Shown: positions 26,401 through 38,400 of the stretch, one piece after another | How the letters are laid out: each line of letters starts with the position of its first letter | Numbering within the stretch: the stretch's first letter is position 1 | NCBI RefSeq assembly: GCF_016741935.1 | Contig: NZ_JAERRG010000018.1 | Location: 1 to 64,000, forward strand | Reading direction: 5' to 3' | Source: Streptomyces endocoffeicus | GTDB lineage: Bacteria; Actinomycetota; Actinomycetes; Streptomycetales; Streptomycetaceae | DNA length: 64,000 bases | Notes under the pieces: model-generated | Seen by the model: only the letters and a program-made list of their open reading frames with translations | What the model was told of the DNA's origin: nothing | Databases searched by the model: none | Program-made: the position numbers and the translations under genes

Positions 26401-29400
26401 TGAGAGGCGTAATCCACCGGAACGCGCCGCGCCCGGATCCCCTCGCGCTCGCATACGGCCAGCAACTCGTCCAACGCGTCAGCGTCACCGGAGACCACGA
26501 CCGCCGACGGGCCGTTCACCGCCGCCACCGACAACCGCTCACCCCACGCCCCAAGCCGCTCCCGCACCGAGTCCACCGGCAGCGACACCGACACCATCCC
26601 GCCACGACCCGACAACGCCCGCAACGCCCTGCTCCGCAACGCCACCACCCGCGCCGCGTCCTCCAACGACAACGCACCCGCCACACACGCCGCCGCGATC
26701 TCACCCTGCGAATGACCCACCACCGCCGCAGGCTCCACCCCATACGAACGCCACAACTCCGCCAACGACACCATCACCGCCCACAACACCGGCTGCACCA
26801 CATCCACCCGCTCCAGCGCCACCTCATCGCTGAGCACATCCACCAGCGACCACTCCACAAACGGCCCCAACGCCACCGCACACTCACTCAACCGCTCCGC
26901 AAACACCGGAGACGACTCCAACAACCCCGCCGCCATCCCCACCCACTGCGACCCCTGACCAGGGAAGACAAGCACCGCGTGATCCCGGGCCGTCGCCACC
27001 CCCCGTACCACACCGGGCGACACATTCCCCTCGGCCAACGCGCCCAGGCCGTCGACGAGACCGTTCCCGTCGCCCGCCAGCACCACCGCGCGGTGCTCGA
27101 ACACACTGCGCGTCGTCGCCAACGACAGCCCGACATCGGCGGGCGAAACCTCTCCCTGCTCGCGCACATGCGTCAGCAGCCGCTCCGCCTGTGCCTCCAC
27201 CGCGGTCTCCGACCGTCCGGAGATCACCCACGGCGTGATCTCCGGCAGTCCCTCGGCCGGGGTGTCGTCATCGACACCATGGCCGGGGCGCTCGTCGAGC
27301 GGGGCCGCTTCCAGCACGGCGTGGGCGTTGGTTCCGCTCATCCCGAAGGAGGAGACCGCGGCGCGGCGTGCCCGTCCCGTCTCCGGCCAGGGCATATCGT
27401 CCGTCAACAGGCGCAACCCGCCCTCGGACCAGTCCACATGCGGCGATGGCTCATCGACGTGCAGGGTGCGCGGCAGCACGCCGTGTCGCATGCCGAGCAC
27501 CATCTTGATCACACCGGCCACACCCGCCGTCGCCTGCGTGTGCCCGATGTTCGACTTCACCGAGCCCAGCAGCAGCGGCCGTTCCTCGGGGCGGCCCCTG
27601 CCGTACGTGGCGAGCAGGGCCTGTGCCTCGATGGGGTCGCCCAGCGGGGTGCCGGTGCCATGTGCCTCGACCGCGTCCACCTCGGCCGCCGACAGCCCGG
27701 CGTTCTCCAACGCCGCGCGGATCACCCGCTGTTGCGAGGGGCCGTTGGGCGCGGTGAGGCCGTTGCTCGCACCGTCCTGGTTGATGGCGGTGCCCCGTAC
27801 GAGGGCAAGCACACGGTGTCCGTTCCGGCGAGCGTCCGACAGGCGCTCCAACAGCAGCACACCGACGCCCTCCGCCGGGCCGAAGCCATCGGCGGCGGCG
27901 GAGAAGGGCTTGCAGCGCCCGTCCGGGGCCAGCCCCCGCTGGCGGCTGAAGCCGACGAACGTCCAGGGGGTGGACATGATGGCGGTGCCACCGGCCAGGG
28001 CCAGGGAGCACTCACCCTGCCGCAGCGACTGCGCGGCCAGGTGCAGCGCCACCAGCGACGACGAGCACGCCGTGTCGACGGCGACGGCCGGCCCTTCGAA
28101 GCCGAACGCATAGGCGAGCCGCCCGGAGGTGACGCTGAGGGCGTTACCGGTGAGCAGATAGCCCTCGACACCGCTCGACGGCCGGATCGGGCCCGCGCCG
28201 TATCCATGTGATCCGGCGCCCACGAACACACCGGTCTGGCTGCCGCGCAGGGAGGCCGGGTCGATGCCCGCGCGCTCGAAGGTCTCCCAGGATGTCTCCA
28301 GCAGCAGTCGGTGCTGCGGGTCCATCGCCACCGCCTCACGCGGCGAGATGCCGAAGAACGCCGCGTCGAATTCACCCGCGCCGTCGACGAAGCCACCGTG
28401 GCGCGTGTAGGTCTTCCCGGGGACGTCGGGGTCGGCGTCGTAGAGTCCGTCGAGCTCCCAGCCACGGTCTTCGGGGAAGCCGGATATCGCGTCACGGCCC
28501 TCGGTCAGCAGGTCCCACAGCTCCTCCGGGGACCGGACACCGCCGGGCAGACGGCACCCCATGGCGACGATGGCGATCGGATCGTCGTCCGGCTCGGCCG
28601 GGGTAACGGGCGCGGGTGCCGAGGGAGCATCGCCCTCCCGGAGGCCGAGCAGTTCCGCACGGAGGTATTCCGCGAGCGCGGCGGGGGTCGGGTAGTCGAA
28701 GACGACCGTGGCGGGCAGCCGCTCACCGGTGGCCGCGTTCAGCCGGTTCCGCAGCTCCACCGCCGTGAGGGAGTCGAAACCGTGCTCCTTGAAGGAGATC
28801 TCCGGCTCGACCGCGTCCGGTGTGCTGTGGCCTAGGACGGTGGCGGCCTGGTCCTGGACCATGCGCAGCACCATCCGCTCCCGCTCCGCGTCGCCCACCC
28901 GGCGCAGGCGCTGCCGTAGCGACGCCTCCTCCGATGTGGGCGCCGTCTGGGCCAGTGCGCGGCGGGCCACGGCGGCCCGTTCCGGTCGGCCGTCGCCGGG
29001 CTCGGCTGCCACGGCCGCGAACTGCTCCTCCGTCACCGGCCGTGCCACCAGCGCGTCCACCGTGGCCACCGGTGTTCCGGCCGGGTCGGCGACCAGCGCG
29101 GACAGGGTGTCGGCGCCCTTGCGGGTCAGCCGTACGCGGAGCATCGACGCTCCGGTCGCGTGCAACGACATACCGCTCCAGAGGAACGGCAGGCGGATGC
29201 CGTCCACGTTGCCCGAGAGGGGCGCCAAGCCCGTCTGCAAGGCGGTGTCCAGCAGCGCCGGGTGGATGCCGAACCGGGGCACCTCACCACGGGCTTCCTC
29301 CGGCAGCACCACTTCGGCGAAGAGCTCGTCACCGCGGCGCCATACCGCGTGAACACCGCGGAAGACGGGCCCGTACGCCACGCCGGCGTCGGCCAACCGC

Positions 29401-32400
29401 TCGTAGAAGCCGGTCATATCGACGGCCGACGAGCCAGCCGGCGGCCATATGCTGAGGTCAGCGACCGGATTCGGGTCGGTGGCGTGGCTGTGGGCTTCGC
29501 TGTGGACCTCGCTGTCGGCCTCGCCGTGTGCTTCGCTGTGGACCAGCGCTCCCGAGGCATACCGGGTCCACGGCCGGTCCGCGATGTCCTCCGGTCGCGC
29601 GTACACCCGTATGGGACGTCCGCCATCCTCCTCGGGCCCGCCGACGGTCAACTGGATCTGTACGGCGCCCTGTTCGGGAAGCACCAGAGGCGCCTCCAGC
29701 GTCAGCTCCTCCACGCGATCGCATCCGGCCGCGTCACCGGCTCGCAGCGCCAACTCGACGAACGCGGACGCGGGCAACAGGGCCCGGCCGAGCACGGTGT
29801 GTTCGGCGAGCCAGGGATGCGTACGGAGCGAGAGGCGCCCCGTCAGCAACCACCCGTCCGAGTCGGGCAGCGTGGTCGCCGCGCCGAGGAGGGGGTGATC
29901 GGCGGAGGTCAGTCCGGCCGAGGACACATCGCCCGCCACGGCTGAGGGCTCGACCCAGTAGCGCTGGTGCTGGAAGGCGTACGTCGGCAGATCGACCCGC
30001 CGCGCACCCGTGCCCGCGAACGTCCCCGCCCAGTCGACGGACGCGCCGCCCACGTATGCCTCGGCCAGGGAGGTGACGAATCGGTCGAGACCGCCTTCGT
30101 CACGGCGCAGGGATCCGACGGCGGTGATAGGTGTGCCGTGGTCCTGGGCCGTCTGCTCCACGCCCATGGTCAGGACGGGGTGGGCGCTGGCCTCGACGAA
30201 CGTATCGAAGCCGCCGGCGAGCAGGGCGCGGACGGTCTCGTCGAAGCGCACTGTCTGACGGAGATTGCGGTACCAGTACCCGGCGTCCAGTTCCTGGGTG
30301 TCCAGCACACCTGCCGTGACCGTGGAGTAGAAGGGCACCGACGACGGGCGTGGGGCGATCCCCGCGAGGGTCTGCCGGAGCTCGTCCTCGATGGCCTCGA
30401 CATGAGCGCAGTGGGAGGCGTAGTCCACGGGAATGCGCCGCGCCCGGATCTCATCCGCCTCGCACGCGGCCAGCAGCTCGTCCAACGCGTCCGTGTCACC
30501 GGACACCACGACCGCCGAGGGCCCGTTCACCGCCGCCACCGACAGCCGCTCATCCCAACGGCCCAGCCGCTCCCGCACGGCCTCTACGGGCAGCGGCACC
30601 GACACCATGCCACCGAGCCCCGACAACGCCCGCAACGCCCTGCTCCGCAACGCCACCACCCGCGCCGCGTCCTCCAACGACAACGCACCCGCCACACACG
30701 CCGCCGCGATCTCACCCTGCGAATGACCCACCACCGCCGCGGGCTCCACACCGTACGAACGCCACAACTCCGCCAACGACACCATCACCGCCCACAACAC
30801 CGGCTGCACCACATCCACCCGCCCCAACGCCACCTCATCACGCAGCACATCCACCAACGACCACTCCACAAACGGCCCCAACGCCACCGCACACTCACCC
30901 AACCGCTCCGCGAACACCGGAGACGACTCCAACAACCCCGCCGCCATCCCCACCCACTGCGCCCCCTGACCAGGGAAGACAAAGGCGACGCGGTCCGAGG
31001 AGCCAGTAGCCGCCCCGCGCACCACACCCGTGGCCTCGCGACCCTCGGCCAGCGCGGTCAGGCCGCTGACGAGCGCGGTACGGTCACCGCCCAGCACCAC
31101 CGCCCGGCGCTCGAACACCGCACGTGTGGTGACCAGCGACAGGCCGATGTCCACGGACGCCGGACCGGCCCCCTCGCCCACCGTCGACAGCAAGCGCGCG
31201 GCCTGGTCCTGGAGTCCCGCCTCGGATCGCGCCGATACCGCCCACGGCACCACGCCGCTCGGTTCGGAGGTGGCGTCCGTGGCGGCATCGGACTCCATCG
31301 GCCCCTGCTCCAGGATCACATGGGCGTTGGTGCCGCTCACGCCGAAGGAGGAGATGCCCGCCCGACGGGGCCGACCGGTCTCGGGCCATGCCATCGGGGT
31401 GGTCAGAAGCTCCACCGCGCCCGCGGACCAGTCCACGTGCGGTGATGGCTCATCGATGTGCAGGGTCCGCGGAAGCAGGCCGTGGCGCATGGCCAGCACC
31501 GACTTGATGACCCCGGCCACACCGGCCGCCGCCTGGGTGTGGCCGATGTTGGACTTGATCGAGCCGAGCCACAGCGGCCGCTCGTCGGGCCGGTCCTGTC
31601 CGTACGTGGCCAGCAGCGCCTGCGCCTCGATCGGATCGCCCAGCGTCGTACCCGTGCCATGCGCCTCGACGGTATCGACGTCGGCGGCCGACAGCCGCGC
31701 GTTCGCCAGGGCCGCGCGGATCACCCGCTGCTGCGACGGTCCGCTCGGCGCGGTGAGGCCGTTGCTCGCGCCGTCCTGGTTGACGGCGGAACCGCGTACC
31801 ACCGCCAGCACCTGGTGACCGTTGCGGCGCGCGTCCGACAGCCGCTCCAGCAGCAGCAAGCCCACACCTTCGCCCCAGCCGGTGCCGTCCGCGGCCGCCG
31901 CGAACGCCTTGCACCGGCCGTCGGCCGCCAGACCGCGCTGTCGGCTGAACTCCACGAAGAGCTCGGGGGTGGACATGATGGTGACACCGCCGGCGAGCGC
32001 GAGCGAGCATTCACCCTGGCGCAGGGACTGCGCCGCCAGATGCAGGGCGACCAGCGACGACGAACAGGCGGTGTCCACCGTGACCGCCGGGCCCTCGAAG
32101 CCGAAGGTGTAGGAGATACGGCCGGAGACGACGCTGGCGGCGCTGCTGGTGACCAGGTGGCCCTCGACGTGCTCCGCTGCCGCCTGGCGCAGGCTGGTCG
32201 CGTAGTCCTGGCCGTTGCTGCCCACGAAGACCCCGGTGTGGCTGCCCCGGAGCAGCGTGGGATCGATCCGCGCCCGCTCGAACGCCTCCCACGACGTCTC
32301 CAGCAGCAGCCGCTGCTGCGGGTCCATCGCCACCGCCTCACGCGGCGAGATGCCGAAGAACTTCGGGTCGAAGTCGCCTGCTCCCCTGAGGAATCCGCCC

Positions 32401-35400
32401 TCGCGGACATAGCTCTTGCCGTGCTCGTCCGGGTCCGGCCCGTAGAGCGTGTCCAGGTCCCATCCGCGGTCGGCGGGGAACTCGGTCAGCACCTCGCGCC
32501 CGGCGATCAGCAGCTGCCACAGGTCTTCCGGTGTTCGCACCTCGCCGGGGAAGCGACAGCTCATGGCCACAATGGCGATGGGTTCGTCGTCGGTGGCCAC
32601 GACGACGGGCAACGCGGCGTCCGCGCCGTTCCGCAGCCCCAGCACCTCGGTGCGCACCAGTTTGACCAGCGCCGTCACGGTGGGGTGGTCGAAGAGCAGG
32701 GTGCTCGGCAGGCTGAGCCCGGTGGCCGCGTTCAGCCGGTTGCGCAGGGTCACCGCCGCGAGGGAGTCGAAACCCAGTTCCTTGAAGGCCCGGTCGGCAT
32801 CGATGGCCTCGGGACGGCGGTGTCCCAGGACGGCTGCCACATGGGACCGCACGAACTCCAGGAGGACACGCTCTTGTTCCGCCGTTCCCAGCCCGGCGAG
32901 CCGTCGACGAAGCGACTCATCAGTGGTCGTGACCTCGTTGGCGGTGTCGGGTGAGCCGTGGGCCATGAGGTCGTGCAGAAGGCGGCGCGAACGGGTGTCC
33001 GCCATCGTCCCGGCCAGGGTGTCCCACTCAACGTCGGCGACGATCAGAGCCGCTGCCGCCGGATGGTTGACGCTCTGCTCCAGGGCGGCGACGGCCGACT
33101 CGGGGCCCATCGCGGGGAGACCGTGGCGCCGCCACCGGTCCGCGACGGCCTCTGCCATGCCGTTGTCGGCCCACGGGCCCCAGGCCACCGAGGTGGCCGG
33201 AAGCCCCGCACCACGCCGCCACTCCGCCAACGCATCCAAAATCGCGTTCGCCGCCGCATAATTCGCCTGCCCAGCCGCACCCACCGTCCCCGAGAACGAG
33301 GAAAACAGCACAAACGCCGAAAGCTCCAGCTCCCGCGTCAACTCATGCAAATGCCAAGCCGCCTCGGACTTCGCCCGCAGCACGCCTTCGAACCGCTCGG
33401 CCGACAACCCGTCCAGCACACCGTCATCCAGCACACCCGCCGCATGCACCACCCCCGTCAGCGGCAACTCCTCCGGCACCCCCGCCAACACCCCAGCCAG
33501 CGCACCCCGGTCACCCACATCACACGCCACAACCGTCACCCGAGCACCGATCTCCCTGAGCTCGGCACACAACTCATCCGCACCCTCAGCCCCAGGACCA
33601 CGACGCGACACCAACAGCAGATGCTCCACACCCGAACGCGCCAACCACCGCGCCACATGAGCACCCAACGCACCCGTACCACCGGTCACCAGCACAGTGC
33701 CCGACGGCTCCCAACCCTCGGCGCCATGTGCACCCTCGACCGCACGCGCCACACGGCGGCCGAACACACCCGATGCCCGCACCGCCGCCTCGGTCTCGCC
33801 CGCACCACCACTCACCACACCCACCAGCCGGTCCGCCACCCGCGCATCCCATGCCTCGGGCAGGTCGACAAGGCCGCCCCAGCGCTCCGGCGCCTCCAGT
33901 CCGGCGACCCGGCCCAGCCCCCACACACCCGCCTGCTCCACACTCGACGGACTCTCCGAACCGCCCACCGCCACCGCACCCCGCGTCACACACCACACAC
34001 GGCCACCCACACCCGCATCCCCGACCCCCTGGAGCAGGGACAACGTCAGCGCCAGGCCCAACGGCACCGCCCCGTACTCACCATGCCGTCCCTCCGCCGA
34101 CGCCAGCAGTGACACCACGCCCGCGGCGTCAGAGACTTCGGCCTCCTCCAGGGCCCGGCGCAGCCGGTCCGCCATCGCCGCGCGGTCGGCGTCGTCCTGC
34201 CCCAGCTCGACCAGGACGGGCAGGGCACCGTGCCCAGCCAACGCCGCCACACAGCCCGCGACCCACTCATCCTCGGCCAGCCCCGCCGGGACCGCCACCA
34301 GCCACGTGCCCGTCAGCGCAGCGCCCACCACATCCGAAACGGGCGACCACGACACCCGATAGCGCCGGCGATCGGCCGCCTGCGTCAGCGCCGGGACCGT
34401 GCCGGTACGGACCGGCTCCAGCCAGAAGCGCTCCCGCTGGAACGCATACGTCGGCAACTCGACACGGCGAGGGCGGGCCGGCGCCAACAGGGCTGACCAG
34501 TCGACCTGCCGCCCCCGTACATAGATCTCGGCGAGCGCCTCCTGCAGCGAAGGGATCTCGGCCCGGCCATCGCGCAGCACCGATGCGAAGACCGCGTCGG
34601 AGACACACTCCTGCCCCATCCCGGACAGCACCCCGTCCGGACCCAGCTCCAGGAAGGTGGTGACCCCCGCGTCCGCCAGACTCCGCACCCCGTCCGCGAA
34701 CCGCACGGCCTCACGTACATGCCGCACCCAGTACTCGGCGGAGCACAGCGCATCGGCATCCGCCACCAGACCCGTCACATTCGACACGACGGGGATACGC
34801 GGAGGCGCGTACGACAACCCCTCGGCCACCTGCCGGAACTCCGCCAGCATCGGCTCCATCAACGGCGAATGGAACGCATGCGAAACCCGCAGCCGCTTCG
34901 TCTTGACGCCCTCAGCCTCCAGCAGCCCGACGACCTCCGCAATCGCCGCCTCAGCACCGGAAATCACGGTGGAGCGCGGACCGTTGACCGCCGCCACACT
35001 CACCTCAGCCTCACGACCGACCAGCAACCGAAGCACATCCACCTCGGCAGCCTGCACCGACACCATCACCCCACCCGACGGCAACCCCTGCATCAACCGC
35101 CCACGAGCCGCCACCAACACACACGCATCCGCAAGCGACAACACACCCGCCACATACGCCGCCACCAACTCACCAATCGAATGCCCGGCCACAAAATCCG
35201 GCCGCACACCCCACGACTCCACCAACCGGAACAGCCCCACCTCCACCGCAAACAACCCACACTGCGCAAACCCGGTCTCATCCAACCCCGACACATCCCC
35301 GAACACCACATCCCGCAGCGAACGCTCCAACACCCCATCGAACAGCGCACACACCTGGTCAAACACGTCCGCGAAGACCGGGAACGCCTCATACAACTCC

Positions 35401-38400
35401 CGACCCATCCCAACCCGCTGACTCCCCTGCCCCGAGAACAACACCGCCAGCTTCCCCGGCACCACCGAACCCCGCACCACACCAGCCGCCGGTACACCAT
35501 CCACCAGCGCACCCAGCCCGACCGCAAGCCCCTCACGGTCACCGGCGAGCGCTACCGCCCGATGCTCGAACACCGAGCGCGTGGTCACCAGCGACGAGGC
35601 CACATCCACGGCCGACGCCTCAGCGTCCAGCTCCCCACGCACCGCCGACAGCAACCGCTCCGCCTGCGCCCGCAGCGCACCCTCGGACCTCGCCGACACC
35701 ACCCACGGCACCGATGCCGGGGCCTCCCGCCCCTCGTCCACCGGCTCGGCAACGCCCACCTCCGCGGGAGCCTGCTCCACGATGACATGGGCGTTTGTTC
35801 CGCTGATGCCGAACGACGACACACCCGCACGCCACGACCGGCCCATCTCCGGCCACACCACCGCATCCGTCAGCAGCTCCACCGCACCCGCCGACCAATC
35901 CACATGCGGCGACGGCTCATCCACGTGCAGCGACTTCGGGAGCACCCCGTGCCGCATCGCCAGCACCATCTTCATCACGCCCGCGACACCCGCCGCCGCC
36001 TGCGTATGACCGATGTTGGACTTCACCGATCCCAGCCACAGCGGCCGGTCCTCGGCGCTCCGCTCCCGCCCGTAGGTCGCGAGCAGCGCCTCGGCCTCGA
36101 TCGGGTCGCCCAGGGCCGTGCCCGTGCCGTGCGCTTCGACCGCGTCCACGTCGGCGGGCGTAAGTCCGGCGTTCGCCAACGCCGCCCGGATCACGCGCTG
36201 TTGGGAGGGTCCGTTCGGCGCGGTCAGGCCGTTTGACGCACCGTCCTGGTTGACCGCGCTGCCCCGCACCACCGCGAGCACCTGGTGGCCGTTCCGCCGT
36301 GCGTCCGACAGCCGTTCCAGCAGCAGCATCCCGGCGCCCTCGGCCCAGCCCGTACCATCCGCCGCCGACGCGAACGGCTTGCACCGGCCGTCCGGAGCCA
36401 GTCCCCGCTGCCTGCTGAACTCCACGAACAGCCCCGGCGTAGGCATCACCGTCACACCACCGGCGAGGGCGAGCGCGCACTCGCCCTGGCGCAGCGACTG
36501 GACCGCCAGATGCAGTGCCACCAAGGAGGACGAGCAGGCGGTGTCCACCGTCATCGCCGGGCCCTCGAAGCCCATGGTGTAGGAGATACGGCCGGAAGCG
36601 GCGCTGACGGTGTTGCCGGTCAGCAGGTAGCCCTGCAGCTCGTCCGAGGCGTCGTGCATCCGCGGGCCGTAGTCCTGGGACATCGCGCCCACGAAGACAC
36701 CGGTCCGGCGCTTCTCCCGCCCGGCCGGGTCGATGCCCGCGCGTTCGAAGACCTCCCAGGAGGTCTCCAGCAGGAGCCGCTGCTGCGGGTCCATCGCCAG
36801 CGCCTCGCGCGGCGAGATCCCGAAGAAGGAGGCATCGAAGTCCCCGGCGTCGTAGAGGAATCCGCCTTCACGGGTGTACGTCGTCCCGGCCCGTCCGGGG
36901 TCAGCGTCATACAGCCCGGACAGATCCCAGCCCCGGTCCGCCGGGAAGGCCCCGATGGCGTCGCCACCGGAGGCGATCAGCTGCCACAGCTCCTCGGGCG
37001 ACCGCACACCACCGGGGTAGCGGCAGCTCATGGCCACGATCGCGATGGGCTCGTCCGGAGCCATGCCGACCGGCACCGACGCGATGTCCTCGCGTCCGTC
37101 GTCACCCAGAAGCCTGTCCCGCAGATGGCGTACGAGGGCCCGGGGCGTGGGGTGGTCGAACAGCAGCGTGGTCGACAGTCGCAGTCCGGTGGTGGTGTTC
37201 AGACGGTTGCGGAAGTCGACGGCGCCGAGCGAATCGAAGCCCAGTTCCTTGAAGGTCCGGCCGAGATCGACGGCTTCCCGTCCTTCGTACCCCAGCGCGG
37301 TGGCGACCTGGTCACGTACCAGGTCCGCCACCATCTCCCCTCGCTGGGCTTCGTCCAGCGGAGCGAGACGCGCGCGCAGGAGCGACGCCGCATCGGTCGC
37401 CGATGTGTGGTCCGCGCTGTCATCGGGGTCGGTCGCGTCGGCCTCGGTGAGCGGGCTCGGCTGCGGCAGGGCCTGGACGTCCAGCCAGTACCGCTTGCGC
37501 TGGAAGGCATACGTGGGCAGCTCGACCCGACGCGCACCTGTCCCCGCGAACACCCCCGCCCAGTCGACAGATGCCCCGCCCACATACGCCTCGGCCACGG
37601 AGGTCAGGAAGCGATCCAGGCCACCCTCGTCACGGCGCAGCGAACCGACGGCCGCCACGTCGGAGCCATGCTGCTCGGCGGTCTGCTCCACCCCCACTGT
37701 GAGTACGGGATGGGCGCTGGCCTCGATGAACACCTGGAGGCCATCGGCCAGCAGGGCGCGTACGGTCTCCTCGAAACGCACGGTCTGCCGCAGATTCCGG
37801 TACCAGTACCCGGCGTCCAGATCGGCCGTATCGAGCACTCCACCGGTCACCGTCGAATAGAACGGCACCGACGACGACCGAGGAGCGATCCCCGCGAGCT
37901 CCCGCAGCAACTCGCCCTCGATGGACTCCACATGAGCACAGTGCGAGGCGTAATCCACCGGCACACGCCGCGCCCGAATCTCCTCCGCCTCGCATGCCGC
38001 CAGCAGCTCGTCCAACGCGTCCGTGTCACCGGAGACCACGACCGCCGAGGGCCCGTTCACCGCCGCCACCGACAGCCGTTCACCCCACCGGCCCAGCCGC
38101 TCCCGTACGGCCTCCACCGGCAGCGACACCGACACCATCCCACCGAGCCCCGACAGCGCCCGCAGCGCCTTGCTCCGCAACGCCACCACCCGCGCCGCAT
38201 CCTCCAACGACAGCGCACCCGCCACACACGCCGCCGCGATCTCACCCTGCGAATGACCAATGACCGCCGCGGGCTCCACACCGTACGAACGCCACAACTC
38301 CGCCAACGACACCATCACCGCCCACAACACCGGCTGCACCACATCCACCCGCCCCAACGCCACCTCATCGCTGAGCACATCCACCAACGACCACTCCACA

